The notes under the pieces: model-generated
Seen by the model: only the letters and a program-made list of their open reading frames with translations
The model's database searches: none
Told to the model about the DNA's origin: nothing
IMG/VR virus record: IMGVR_UViG_3300035698_014502
Span: 1-47,153 of that record
Origin: a virus
Strand: one strand, 5' to 3'
Length of the DNA stretch: 47,153 nucleotides
Program-made: the position numbers and the translations under genes
Shown: positions 8,913 through 18,214 of the stretch, piece after piece
How the letters are laid out: each line of letters opens with the position of its first letter
Position numbering within the stretch: the stretch's first letter is position 1

Positions 8913-9698
8913 ATGTGGCGAAGTTTATATTTTCAGAATGAACAATTTGAAGCGGGTGTTGCAAGTTGTTTACGTAACGGGGTAACTTTTATTAGCCCTA
9001 AGACGGGTTTGATTGAAGTAACAGAAAATGCGTCAATGGATTTTAACACCAACTGGCTTTTTTTCGGTCATACAACAGCACTACGTGATTGTTTTCTCTG
9101 GCACCATGTAATGTTTAACAATTTTGGGTTAGTACCGGATTTTTGTAGATTACGTTGTTATAAGGTTGTGGTGAAGGTTCGTAACTTTCTCGAAGCAATG
9201 CAATTTTATAATGCAATTTTATCTGCACCACATCTCAGCGGCGACCTTATACCAGTACACGGTAAAATCGGCATTGATGAGCGTTTTTATTCAGGCGGTC
9301 ATTTTAATGGTTTTGTTTATTGTGACGGTCCAGAAGACGCACAGGAAAAATATGAGATGGTAAGAGGCGTAGTTGATGCACAAATACCAACCGGGAAAGA
9401 CATACCCATTATTATTAAACGTTCTTGTACTGAATTTGAACGTAAATACGGCGCAACTGATTCTAAATTTTGGCAAGAAATGACACCCGATGAGATTGAT
9501 TTACAAAAACACATCGAAGACATTGTAAAATCAGTGAAAACAAGTGTAGCACAACCAGACTGGCTTAAAAACAAAGTCATAACAAAAATGGTAAAGTGGG
9601 CAAATACTTGTGGAGATAAATCATGGATTGATTTTTTTGAAGGTGATGATTTTCTTACAATGAAAGCTGTTACTTACCATAAGGACAAACCCAAATAG
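8913..9698 (+). CDS. Unrecognised 261-aa protein in the capsid operon
   Basis: It has a very strong ribosome site (GAAGGAGG) and an atypical composition for this block: many Cys, Phe, Trp and His residues (FFGHTTALRDCFLWHHVMF, DFCRLRCYKVVV). It does not look like a scaffold, decoration or capsid protein. A 52-nt gap precedes it and a 23-nt gap follows it, so it is fully embedded in the head cluster. It may be a structural or maturation factor; no function is proposed. Confidence 0.6.
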   Translation: MWRSLYFQNEQFEAGVASCLRNGVTFISPKTGLIEVTENASMDFNTNWLFFGHTTALRDCFLWHHVMFNNFGLVPDFCRLRCYKVVVKVRNFLEAMQFYNAILSAPHLSGDLIPVHGKIGIDERFYSGGHFNGFVYCDGPEDAQEKYEMVRGVVDAQIPTGKDIPIIIKRSCTEFERKYGATDSKFWQEMTPDEIDLQKHIEDIVKSVKTSVAQPDWLKNKVITKMVKWANTCGDKSWIDFFEGDDFLTMKAVTYHKDKPK

Positions 9699-9721
9699 AC
9701 CACATTTAAAGGAGATTTAAA

Positions 9722-10255
9722 ATGGCTCAAGCAAAAATTAAAATGATTCCCGGCGCAAAGTCTGGACACTCATCAACTCCGGTTATTAGCTATCCGCAGA
9801 AAACTTCTGCTGCTTTTGTTGTAGGAGCACCGGTTAAATTATCAAGTAACACATTAGTTGCTTGTTCACTTAATTCAAGTAGTGGTGCATCTTCCAATAC
9901 GGATTTTGTAAAAAAATCCAGTACCAATCTTATTATTGGTATTGCATTAGGTAAAGCGGTTGCATCTTCCACAGATAATATTGCAGTAGCAGAATTACGT
10001 GAAGGTGTATCACTCATTGGAAATCTTATCCAATCAACAGCATCCTCTGCAAAGGTGAGTACAGTTGGTTCAACAGTTTATATGGGGAAAGACGCATCAT
10101 CCGACACACATTATGGTTGGTCACTTTCTGCACCAGGAGCATCCTCAACATCATACGTTGCAGGTGTAATTGATAAACTAATTGACCCTGCATCAACTGT
10201 TAATGGTCGCGTTCAAGCACGTATCACTGTTGGTGGTATATATACTGGCTTATAA
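9722..10255 (+). CDS. Putative capsid decoration (head-stabilising) protein
   Basis: A 177-aa protein rich in Ala, Ser, Thr and Val with a beta-rich pattern, directly upstream of the major capsid gene. The body (AAFVVGAPVKLSSNTLVACS, GIALGKAVASSTDNIAV, INGR-like VNGRVQARITVGG) resembles small decoration proteins that sit on HK97-type capsids. The assignment rests on size, composition and position. Confidence 0.5.
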   Translation: MAQAKIKMIPGAKSGHSSTPVISYPQKTSAAFVVGAPVKLSSNTLVACSLNSSSGASSNTDFVKKSSTNLIIGIALGKAVASSTDNIAVAELREGVSLIGNLIQSTASSAKVSTVGSTVYMGKDASSDTHYGWSLSAPGASSTSYVAGVIDKLIDPASTVNGRVQARITVGGIYTGL

Positions 10256-10295
10256 TAACTAATTGTTAATAATTAATTAACTAAGGAGAACAATA

Positions 10296-11192
10296 ATGAT
10301 TACCCGTGGATCAATTTCTGAATTGCTTGCACCAGACTTACGTGAAGTGTACGTTGAAACTGGCAAAGAGCGCCCAAAAGAATACCCACTTGTATTTAAC
10401 GTTCAAGACATGGAATGGAATCCAATTTCGGATTACCAGGTTTCCGGTCTTGGTACAATGCCTGAAAAATCAGAAGGTACGCAGTTTACTTTTGATGAAA
10501 TCATCACAGGTGGAACAAAAACTTACACAGCCACTCCGTATGGTCTTGCTGTTGAAATCACGTGGGAAGCATGGCGTGATGAACTTTATGGTGTTATGCA
10601 GGAAATGGTGAGATGTCTCGCCCGCGCAGGTCGTAATCGTGAAGAAGTTGCAGCTTGGAGTGTTTTGAATAACTCCTTCTCAACCTCATATACTGGTTTT
10701 ACCTCATCTGAATCCCTCGTATCTACCGCACATACCGGACTTGATGGTGAATCCCGCGCTAATCGACCATCTATTGACATTGGTTTTTCAGTCACCGGTA
10801 TTCAAAATGCGATTACCCGCTTCGAGGATATGACCGATGACCGTAACCTCCCGCGCCTTATGGCTCCGGTTATGGCACTTATCACAAGCGCAAATAAATT
10901 TGTTGCCCGTGAGATTTTCGGTTCAGGTGGAAAACCATACACTGCAGATAATGAAATCAACGCACTTGTTGATGAGGATTTATCCTATATGGTTTGCCAT
11001 TATATCACAACCTCAACCTATTGGTGGTTGCTTGCCGGCAAAGGTCAGCACGATCTTAATTACTTTTGGAGAGACAAACCAATATTTGATATGTTTGATG
11101 ATCCATTAACCAAGAATGCAATTGCTACCGCATATCAACGTCATACTCAAGGGTATGGTAGTTGGAGAGGTATTGACGGTTCTACTGGTTGA
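10296..11192 (+). CDS. Major capsid protein (Mu gpT-like HK97 fold)
   Basis: A 298-aa protein matching the Mu-type major head subunit in order of elements: an N-terminal arm, a TKTYTATPYGLAVEITWEAW strand followed by a DELYGVMQEMVRCLARAGR helix, a STAHTG loop, a NLPRLMAPVMALITSANKF strand pair, then GGKPYTADNEIN and a FFWR-like NYFWRDKPIF segment. It forms the icosahedral shell. It has a consensus GGAGAA site and a long intergenic leader rich in TTAATTAATT. Confidence 0.85.
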   Translation: MITRGSISELLAPDLREVYVETGKERPKEYPLVFNVQDMEWNPISDYQVSGLGTMPEKSEGTQFTFDEIITGGTKTYTATPYGLAVEITWEAWRDELYGVMQEMVRCLARAGRNREEVAAWSVLNNSFSTSYTGFTSSESLVSTAHTGLDGESRANRPSIDIGFSVTGIQNAITRFEDMTDDRNLPRLMAPVMALITSANKFVAREIFGSGGKPYTADNEINALVDEDLSYMVCHYITTSTYWWLLAGKGQHDLNYFWRDKPIFDMFDDPLTKNAIATAYQRHTQGYGSWRGIDGSTG

Positions 11193-11252
11193 TTTTATGG
11201 AGTGACGCATCCTACACGTCATATAATTTAATTAAAAACAAAGGAGAATAAA

Positions 11253-12227
11253 ATGAGTCTATCTCATTATCCACAAGGTTTGTGTGTTCCTGCACACGGT
11301 GGAAGCAACCCCTTTAGTACCACGTGGTTTGTTGAAGCAACAGGCATACGTCGCAGTGATGGAGCAGAAGGAAAATCCCCTAATGCCCCACTTGCAACAA
11401 TTGCTAAAGCGATTGCTCTTGGTAAAGCAGGAGATACTATAATTCTAAGCCCCGGAACCCACTCTGTTGATGTTTCTGTTGCTGCACTTATACCAAAAGC
11501 AGATATGCAATTTGTTGCTGCTGTTCCACCGATGGGTGGTAAACCAAGTACAATCATCACAGCCGATGCTGACGATGGTGCAACTCTTGTTAATCTTGAT
11601 GTTGATGGTACAGGTTGGTATGGTATTGAATTTTTGCTCGTCGCAGGTGCAACCACTGCGGTTGATTTATTTGACATTGCTCAAACTACAGCCGTTAATG
11701 GTTTGGTATTTCATAATTGTTGGTTTAATCTTAATTCGGTTGATCATGCTACAGCAATTATGCGCGCACTTGCAATTGATGACGCTACCAATGCAACTAC
11801 CGGTATGGTAATTGTAGGTTGTAGATTTATCGGTGGTGATGCTACAACAACTGAAGCCATGTATATCGTTATTGGTGTCGGTGGAGCACCACAGGCATTA
11901 ATTGAGCATTGTACATTTTTGCTCGAAAGTGCTGATGGTACAACTGAAGGTATCCACTTTGCTGACGCTGGTGCTGACGCTAAATCATACGGTATAACTA
12001 TCCGTGAAAATGATTTCATTGGTCCAAGTGATACAGGCGATGATGCTATTGGTATTGTATTTACAGGTGCCGCGGATGAGGATGAAATTTTAGGTTGTAT
12101 TCGTAACAACTTCTTTGCAAATTGTGGTTCCAGCCCGATTACTGTTAATGAAGCTAATACCAGTTTGATTAACAATTACTATGGTGACGATGCTACAGGC
12201 GGTACATTAGTTGATCCTGGTACTTGA
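11253..12227 (+). CDS. Parallel beta-helix protein encoded right after the capsid gene
   Basis: A 324-aa protein with a beta-helix opening (FVEATGIRRSDG, PLATIAKAIALGKAGDTIIL, SPGTHSVDV) and repeated short rungs (GLVFHNCWFNLN, GMVIVGCRFIGGD, ALIEHCTFLLES, GITIRENDFIG, ILGCIRNNFFANCG). No signal peptide is present, unlike the other beta-helix proteins of this genome. The position suggests a capsid-attached or head-fibre glycan-binding protein instead of a tailspike; this is inference. Confidence 0.65.
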   Translation: MSLSHYPQGLCVPAHGGSNPFSTTWFVEATGIRRSDGAEGKSPNAPLATIAKAIALGKAGDTIILSPGTHSVDVSVAALIPKADMQFVAAVPPMGGKPSTIITADADDGATLVNLDVDGTGWYGIEFLLVAGATTAVDLFDIAQTTAVNGLVFHNCWFNLNSVDHATAIMRALAIDDATNATTGMVIVGCRFIGGDATTTEAMYIVIGVGGAPQALIEHCTFLLESADGTTEGIHFADAGADAKSYGITIRENDFIGPSDTGDDAIGIVFTGAADEDEILGCIRNNFFANCGSSPITVNEANTSLINNYYGDDATGGTLVDPGT

Positions 12228-12256
12228 TTTATATAATTAAAGAGAAAGGATTAATA

Positions 12257-12472
12257 ATGGCGAAGAAAAATAAACCACCGTCTATCTTTGCACTCGCTCT
12301 CGCTGCACGTCAGGGTGACATTCCGCCGGAAAGTTTATCCGGTGCAGCAAAACGTCTTTATAAAGATACGACATTAACACATGCCCAATTAAAGGACTAT
12401 GCAAATCCGTCAAAGATAGATGTAGCGAAGTTATCTATCGGAAGAACACAACCAACATTTAAACGTGGTTAG
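12257..12472 (+). CDS. Small basic protein, 71 aa
   Basis: The start at ATG 12257 is chosen because it follows GAGAAAGGATTAATA. The product is Lys/Arg-rich (MAKKNK onward) with one helix (FALALAARQG). It is followed 7 nt later by the adaptor gene. Possibly a minor virion or connector component; family not recognised. Confidence 0.55.
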   Translation: MAKKNKPPSIFALALAARQGDIPPESLSGAAKRLYKDTTLTHAQLKDYANPSKIDVAKLSIGRTQPTFKRG

Positions 12473-12479
12473 GTGATGT

Positions 12480-13427
12480 ATGCCAACAGTAGATGAAATT
12501 GCCCGTGATGTGCTTGCAGCAATTGATACGGAAGTGAACGCAATAGCTGCCGCAAAATGGATTGATAACCGATATAAGGAAATGATGGCGCGTGTTAAAT
12601 TCCGACATCTCCGGCAAGTTGGTGAATTGTCAGTCCCGGCTGTTATTGATGATGGTACAGTCACAGTAACACGTGGCTCTACAGCCGTAACAGGTGTTAG
12701 TACAACATTTGAAACTGATATGTCTACCGGTACCCAACAGTATTATTTCTTCCGCACACAAAATGCGTGGTATAAAATTGCATCCGTTACAAATGAAACT
12801 ACATTAGTGCTCACTTCCGCATTCGCTGAGGATGATGTTGCAGCCGGTTCATATAAAATAGTGAAACGCTACCACCCTCTCCCATCAAATGCCCGATGGG
12901 TTGGTGATTTCTACCATACCCGCTTACGCCAACTTCTCGGCTCAATTAACCTCACAGAGATGGATATTCTTGCGCCTGGACGTACTCTTGTCGGTAACAT
13001 TCCGCAGGTTGTTTCACAGGTTGGTGTCGATACCAACGGCTACCTCATGTATGAAATATATCCACCGCCTGAGAAATCTGAAATGATTAACTTCATCTAT
13101 TGGACCCTTCCACCTACCCTCTCAATCGGAACTACAATCCCGCTTGTAATTGATTCACACACACTAAAAGAGGGTGTATTGATTGATTTGTATCGCTATG
13201 AGAAATCTGCCGCTCTCCGAAAAGGTAACATTGAACAAGCTGCAATTTGGCGTAATGAGGAAAAAGTACAATTAACACTTTGGGACAGAGCAATAAAACA
13301 AGCTATCCGTACTTCACGTGGTAGTGATGATATTACACTCATTCTTGAAATGTTCCACGGTACTTCTTCACGTGGTTCCGGTCAACGTACAGCAAGAGAT
13401 TATGTTTTTGATAATTGGAGTAGATAA
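12480..13427 (+). CDS. Head-tail adaptor/connector-like protein, 315 aa
   Basis: Helical N-terminus with a YKEMMARVKFRHLRQVG segment, then a small beta domain with the G-STAVTGVSTTFETDMS pattern found in podovirus connector proteins, and a helical C-terminus. It lies directly after the capsid block and overlaps the next gene as TAATG. Probably a ring protein below the portal. Confidence 0.55.
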   Translation: MPTVDEIARDVLAAIDTEVNAIAAAKWIDNRYKEMMARVKFRHLRQVGELSVPAVIDDGTVTVTRGSTAVTGVSTTFETDMSTGTQQYYFFRTQNAWYKIASVTNETTLVLTSAFAEDDVAAGSYKIVKRYHPLPSNARWVGDFYHTRLRQLLGSINLTEMDILAPGRTLVGNIPQVVSQVGVDTNGYLMYEIYPPPEKSEMINFIYWTLPPTLSIGTTIPLVIDSHTLKEGVLIDLYRYEKSAALRKGNIEQAAIWRNEEKVQLTLWDRAIKQAIRTSRGSDDITLILEMFHGTSSRGSGQRTARDYVFDNWSR

Positions 13428-14020
13428 TGACAACAAGAAATATCGGTCCGATAGTCGAAGAACTTTTACGGCGTGTCAGACAGGAAGGTGATCTTGCTGT
13501 TGATGTCGATTTTGCAACCCGCATCTATTCATATTGTGAGCAGTGTACGAACGCATACACAAGGCGTGTCCTTTCCACAGCTACATTAACAACCCCAAAA
13601 CAAAAATTAGTATACAACTTCCGTGATGAAATAACCGATGCAATTGAAATAATTGATATCCGGGAATCTAACCGGCGGATTGAACATTTTAACAAACTCC
13701 ATCAAATGTCAGCTTATGATATTAACTGGTTCCGTAATATAACAGGTACCCGTTTTGAAACATGGACACAACTCGGTAGGGATATATTAATACTCTATCC
13801 CGGACAAGCCGCAGCATCTTCAGTTGATGTTACGTATGTTAAATTATTAACACTCCACACAAACCACAAAGCCGCATATAATACAGCAAGTGAACTCCCT
13901 GATGAAGACATTGAGTTTGCTCTTAAACTGGCAGAAATTATGCTCCTTGCTCGATTCAGGCAGCATAAACCACTTCAACGTAGATTGAAGACAATGTTTA
14001 ACTTTTTAAAAATAAAATAG
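13427..14020 (+). CDS. Connector/tail-completion-like protein, 197 aa
   Basis: An alpha/beta protein with Arg-rich helices (IVEELLRRVRQEG, ELPDEDIEFALKLAEIMLLARF). Its start overlaps the previous stop (TAATG), so it is probably translated in coupling with the adaptor. Size and place fit a second neck or tail-terminator protein. No specific family recognised. Confidence 0.5.
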   Translation: MTTRNIGPIVEELLRRVRQEGDLAVDVDFATRIYSYCEQCTNAYTRRVLSTATLTTPKQKLVYNFRDEITDAIEIIDIRESNRRIEHFNKLHQMSAYDINWFRNITGTRFETWTQLGRDILILYPGQAAASSVDVTYVKLLTLHTNHKAAYNTASELPDEDIEFALKLAEIMLLARFRQHKPLQRRLKTMFNFLKIK

Positions 14021-14028
14021 GGGATAAT

Positions 14029-14271
14029 ATGGTTGCATTAGTAAAAGGAATATCGAATCTTTTTAAGAAACAAAAGACTATTGATGGACCTGCTGGACCC
14101 AGTGAGGGAGCAACACTTAAAAGTAGGTTCGATGAAATTCTTGAGTCGGCATTTAAGGCGGATGATAAGATTGATAAGAAAGCAAGCAAAAAGGCTTTCC
14201 AGAAATATATCCCTGACATTTCCGGTTCAGTGTCAAACAGTACCCTAAAGAGTTTATTAAAAAGGTTATAG
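14029..14271 (+). CDS. Small Lys-rich helical protein, 80 aa
   Basis: Charged helices (FDEILESAFKADDKIDKKAS) with a GGGGATAAT ribosome site. It sits between connector genes, 3 nt before the next start. Unknown function; virion or assembly role inferred from the operon. Confidence 0.5.
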   Translation: MVALVKGISNLFKKQKTIDGPAGPSEGATLKSRFDEILESAFKADDKIDKKASKKAFQKYIPDISGSVSNSTLKSLLKRL

Positions 14272-14274
14272 ATA

Positions 14275-14874
14275 ATGACACGTGATGAAATTATAGCACT
14301 ATCTAAAATATTCGCTCAGTCACTACAAGATGACGATACCCTCGATACATACATGAATGATGTATTTGATGTTATGGCTCGTTTACCGGAAAACCCAATG
14401 CTTAAAATGCATATTAAAGCTCTCACATCCGGGACAGCCGAATATTCATTTGAGGATGATATGCTTAATATTCACCATCTTATAATGTTTGATGAGTTGT
14501 TATCTAAGGTGGATGAGAAAATGCTTGACGCATACAACTCAACGTGGGAAACAGATACCGGCACACCCACACAATTCACACTTAGTGACATAACAGCCCG
14601 TAAATATTTACTATATCCGATACCCGATTTCACAAGTGACCCATTAATTCCAACACACGGTGAACCATACGGTGAGGATTTCCCGGATGATTCTCTTACT
14701 ATTATATATGCCGATGACCGGGAATCAAACATCCCATCAATCATGGCAATACCACTTGCATTTGATGCGCTTGCCCGTGAATTTGAATACCCATCTGATC
14801 ATACTGATGGTGTATTTTCTGGTGAATGTGCAGCAATTACACAATTATTTTATCATATACTTGGGGTGGTGTGA
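14275..14874 (+). CDS. Hypothetical tail/neck-region protein, 199 aa
   Basis: Acidic alpha/beta protein (DDDTLDTYMNDVFDVMARLP near the start). TGATG overlap with the next gene. It lies in the connector-to-nozzle part of the operon, where podoviruses encode neck proteins; no motif identifies it. Confidence 0.5.
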   Translation: MTRDEIIALSKIFAQSLQDDDTLDTYMNDVFDVMARLPENPMLKMHIKALTSGTAEYSFEDDMLNIHHLIMFDELLSKVDEKMLDAYNSTWETDTGTPTQFTLSDITARKYLLYPIPDFTSDPLIPTHGEPYGEDFPDDSLTIIYADDRESNIPSIMAIPLAFDALAREFEYPSDHTDGVFSGECAAITQLFYHILGVV

Positions 14875-15653
14875 TGCCCCGTGAATACTACACACTCCCC
14901 ATAACAAACAATGTACCGACAATTCTACGTGAATTAAACCGCATCCTTGATAGCATCTCCCGTCGATTAATATTCACAAAAGACACAAATGCAAAAATGT
15001 ATTTCGGTCTTGAAAATAATGTATCTTTATATTATGACGGTGAATCGTGGGTTATTAAGACAGATGAAATCACAGCGAGTGATATCAAGTTAATAACAGG
15101 CGCAAATAAAACTCTCTTACTTGATACTCCTGTTTGGGATGATGCAAGAACACCCATTAGTGTTGCAAAAAAGATACCAGGAAAAGAGCCTGCTGAAGTA
15201 GTATATCGTGGTGGTATTGTATACGAATTTAACACAGGAAATGATGAAGGTTGTGCTTTTAATGTTCAATTTTCACATTCCCGTAAATCCGGCTCAGATA
15301 TTGAATTTCACATACACTATATTTTAAGGGCAGCAGGTGCCGGCGCTGGTGTTGAAAACATCAAATGGGATTTTACTTACTCATGGGCTGATATTAATGA
15401 TGCCATGCCAGCAGAAACCACCGTATCTAAAACAATTGACGTTCAAGATAAATCAGCAGATACACATTATTTAGGTGAGATTGTTGGCACAATAGATGGA
15501 TCAGATATAACTGGTGTATCAAGTATGTTAATTTGCTCATTAACAAGGGATGTAAGTGTTGCAGATAATTACAGTGATGATGTATTGGTTATGGAATTAG
15601 ATTTTCATTTTCAAGTAAATACATTAGGTTCAAGACAGAAAGCTATTAAATAA
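14874..15653 (+). CDS. Beta-rich fibre-knob or head-fibre-like virion protein, 259 aa
   Basis: ATG 14874 is used because it overlaps the upstream stop (TGATG) behind GGGGTGG; an in-frame ATG at 14826 lies inside the previous gene. The N-terminal 45 residues look helical (ILRELNRILDSISRRL). The C-terminal 150 residues contain a PVWDD segment and a strand series (FNVQFSHSRKSGSDIEFHIH, KWDFTYSWADIN, LVMELDFHFQVNTLGS) resembling a beta-sandwich seen at the ends of phage fibres. Likely an attachment protein on the virion. Confidence 0.5.
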   Translation: MPREYYTLPITNNVPTILRELNRILDSISRRLIFTKDTNAKMYFGLENNVSLYYDGESWVIKTDEITASDIKLITGANKTLLLDTPVWDDARTPISVAKKIPGKEPAEVVYRGGIVYEFNTGNDEGCAFNVQFSHSRKSGSDIEFHIHYILRAAGAGAGVENIKWDFTYSWADINDAMPAETTVSKTIDVQDKSADTHYLGEIVGTIDGSDITGVSSMLICSLTRDVSVADNYSDDVLVMELDFHFQVNTLGSRQKAIK

Positions 15654-17326
15654 TGAAAATACCAATAAAACAATTTGATAAAGGGCTTGCACTTGGGCCG
15701 CCAAGCGATATGCTTGCACCGGGATTACTCCGACGAGCACGTGGTGTTCATACCCTTACGCAAGGAAGCTGCCGGTCTCGACCCGGTTCAATATTACTTC
15801 ACTCACTCAACGCTCATTCAATAAATTATTTTAATGATAAATATGTTTATGGTGTAGGGACTAATTTATATGCTGATAGTAAATTAATATATAGTGGACT
15901 TTCCGGCAATCGCTTATCCTTTGCAAAAATGCCACCTACTGCAGGTGTTGCAGATTACTTATTCATCCTTGATGGAACAACACCGCTTAAAGCAAGCCTT
16001 GCGGATGGTGTATCTGCTTGGGGATTTAAAAAACCTGTTTCCAGACTTATAACAGCCGCAGCCGATGATGGTGGAACACTTGCAGATGCAACATGGTCAT
16101 ATAAAATTTCATATTATAGTGATGTAACAGGAAACCGGTCAAACGGTAACAGTACAACTTTCACCGCTACAACATCCGGCACAGATAATAGTGTATTAAT
16201 ATCAAATATACCTGATCCATCTGCTATCGACTCACAAATAACACACGTTGAGATTTGGCGGTCAGTTGCAAACGGTTCAGCATTATTTTATCTCGCTAAA
16301 ATAGGTGTTGGTGTAACTCAATATATTGATGATGGTAGTGAATCATTATCATCTATTGAATTACCAACCTATAATAACACAATAAGTAATAAAGCTTTCG
16401 ATTGCCTTGGTCCACATAACGCATCAATGTTTACATTACATAAAAATACCGGCACCCGTGGACGTGTTTATTATTCACCAATCGGACACGCTGAATCTAT
16501 TGAAGGTTGGATTGAGGTTTGTGAAAATGACGACCCCCTTAATAAATTATTCTATTTTCAAGGACAACTTGGTGTAATTAGTCAGGCTGGCATTTATTTA
16601 ATAGGTGGCAATAATCCGTACGTCTCACGACAAGTACCCGGTTGCCCCGGAACAACAGTACCCGGAACAGTTGCTACAATTCCAACAATGGGTTTGATAT
16701 ATGAGGCATCTGATGGGGTACGCCTATTCAACGGCACCACAAGTATTCTTGTATTACCGGGTACTGTAGAGCGTTTATTCCGTGGTGAATCACTCGGCGG
16801 TTTAACCTCATTCACTGGTGTAATTGCAGCATTTTGCCGTGATGATTATATTATCAGCGATACATCTCAAACTCTTGCCTGTAATGCAACAACACAACGC
16901 TGGCGTGATCTTGGTGTGGGGTTTAATGGATTGTTTTATAACAAAGAAACCGATGTTATTGCAGCTACACTTTCATCAAAAGTGTTATCATTTGAAGCAG
17001 AAGGTGAGATGGATGATTACGGGACGGCAATAGATTTTGCAGTTGAGCCTGGGCACGTTACATTCGATGATGATATGGAGCGTATCTTACAACGCATCAC
17101 ATTCGATATTAATGCAAACGATAATTCAATTACGGTAACATTAATCCATGACGACACTGAAACAATAATTGGCGTAATTAATAACACAAAACGTACAAAC
17201 GAAACAATTAATATTGGTATAACAGGGCGGCAGTTTGGGGTACGCCTTACTGGTTCACTAACTAATGAAATCAACCTACATAAAATTATACCCTATTTTA
17301 ATGATCTCGATAATGAGGGCGAATAA
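15653..17326 (+). CDS. Tail nozzle/stabilisation-type beta-propeller protein, 557 aa
   Basis: Starts by TAATG overlap. The N-terminus (KQFDKGLALGPPSDMLAPG, SRPGSILL) and the run of beta blades (YLFILDGTTPLKASLADG, IYLIGGNNPYV, MGLIYEASDGVRLFNGTT) match podovirus proteins that build the tail nozzle or stabilise the tail. There is no catalytic motif. It is followed by TAATG overlap to the next gene. Confidence 0.6.
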   Translation: MKIPIKQFDKGLALGPPSDMLAPGLLRRARGVHTLTQGSCRSRPGSILLHSLNAHSINYFNDKYVYGVGTNLYADSKLIYSGLSGNRLSFAKMPPTAGVADYLFILDGTTPLKASLADGVSAWGFKKPVSRLITAAADDGGTLADATWSYKISYYSDVTGNRSNGNSTTFTATTSGTDNSVLISNIPDPSAIDSQITHVEIWRSVANGSALFYLAKIGVGVTQYIDDGSESLSSIELPTYNNTISNKAFDCLGPHNASMFTLHKNTGTRGRVYYSPIGHAESIEGWIEVCENDDPLNKLFYFQGQLGVISQAGIYLIGGNNPYVSRQVPGCPGTTVPGTVATIPTMGLIYEASDGVRLFNGTTSILVLPGTVERLFRGESLGGLTSFTGVIAAFCRDDYIISDTSQTLACNATTQRWRDLGVGFNGLFYNKETDVIAATLSSKVLSFEAEGEMDDYGTAIDFAVEPGHVTFDDDMERILQRITFDINANDNSITVTLIHDDTETIIGVINNTKRTNETINIGITGRQFGVRLTGSLTNEINLHKIIPYFNDLDNEGE

Positions 17327-17895
17327 TGCTTGATGTTAATACAATTTTTGAGAAGTACCGGGCAACTTTTGAAAATTTAAACGCACGTGTTTATAATTCC
17401 CGTGATGATGAAGATGGATTTTTCCTGCGTTGGTGGTTTCACTTATACGAATCAGGTGATATGGGGAGATTAATTGCACCCGATACACAACGATTATCTG
17501 ATTTTCTTCAACTATTCCGCATGCCGACTACAACATTTTATAGTTTGGATAACGAAAACTTAATCGACAACACAGCATGGTTTACACCAATTGATGATAA
17601 ATCAAAACACCGTATGGCTTATGGTGGTGTGTGGTGCCGGTCAGATATACGGGGTAAACGTCGGCAATTACACTTTACTGTTCTTGCATATTCACTCATT
17701 TTTGAATTTTATGATGCTATCCTCGGAACAACTTGGCAGGAAGACTTACTTGAAGTACACAGAAAAATCGGTTATAATATTGTAGGTTGTATACCAGGAC
17801 TTTACGATAAAAAACATTGCTATACGATGCATTTAACTAAAGAGGATTTCTACAACTCTCGTATAGTGCAGGTTATAAATAGAGTGAAACAATAA
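17326..17895 (+). CDS. Tail-region protein, 189 aa
   Basis: Alpha/beta protein rich in Phe, Tyr and Trp (FFLRWWFHLYESGDMG). Coupled by TAATG overlaps to both neighbours (nozzle-like gene and phospholipase-like gene). Probably a short-tail component; family not recognised. Confidence 0.5.
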   Translation: MLDVNTIFEKYRATFENLNARVYNSRDDEDGFFLRWWFHLYESGDMGRLIAPDTQRLSDFLQLFRMPTTTFYSLDNENLIDNTAWFTPIDDKSKHRMAYGGVWCRSDIRGKRRQLHFTVLAYSLIFEFYDAILGTTWQEDLLEVHRKIGYNIVGCIPGLYDKKHCYTMHLTKEDFYNSRIVQVINRVKQ

Positions 17896-18212
17896 TGAAA
17901 TGCAATGAATTAACATTAAGTGAATTAAAAACAACAAACGGTTGTGGCTCATCTTATTGGTTTGTTAGATTATTCAGGATACCGGAATTTTTAGCGATAG
18001 GGTTTAAGCGGTGTTGTAATCGACACGATTTACGTTATCAAAAGCAGGAAAATAAAAACTACTCCGATGATGAATTATACGATTGTTGGTATTATAACGC
18101 ATACCATTCACCAAAATGGCAACGGTATTGGAAACTTAGAATTGCCGATATTGGTTATTGGGCTATTACAACGAAAATAAGTAATTTATGTTATAGGAAT
18201 AATGGGAGGTAA
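17895..18212 (+). CDS. Phospholipase A2-like protein, 105 aa
   Basis: The sequence contains CCNRHDLRY at about residues 37-45, the CCxxHDxxY signature of the secreted PLA2 fold with the catalytic His-Asp pair. An upstream Gly/Cys stretch (NGCGSSYW) is where the calcium loop would lie, and a downstream Asp-bearing helix (DDELYDCWYYNAYH) where the second active-site helix would lie. The gene sits between tail and ejection-protein genes, coupled by TAATG. If active, it could hydrolyse host phospholipids during DNA entry or lysis. Length and motif support the family; catalytic activity is inferred. Confidence 0.6.
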   Translation: MKCNELTLSELKTTNGCGSSYWFVRLFRIPEFLAIGFKRCCNRHDLRYQKQENKNYSDDELYDCWYYNAYHSPKWQRYWKLRIADIGYWAITTKISNLCYRNNGR

Positions 18213-18214
18213 TT

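Noticed and set aside
14826-14874. Upstream ATG for the fibre-knob protein
   Set aside because: It is inside the preceding gene with no ribosome site. ATG 14874 has the TGATG overlap and GGGGTGG.
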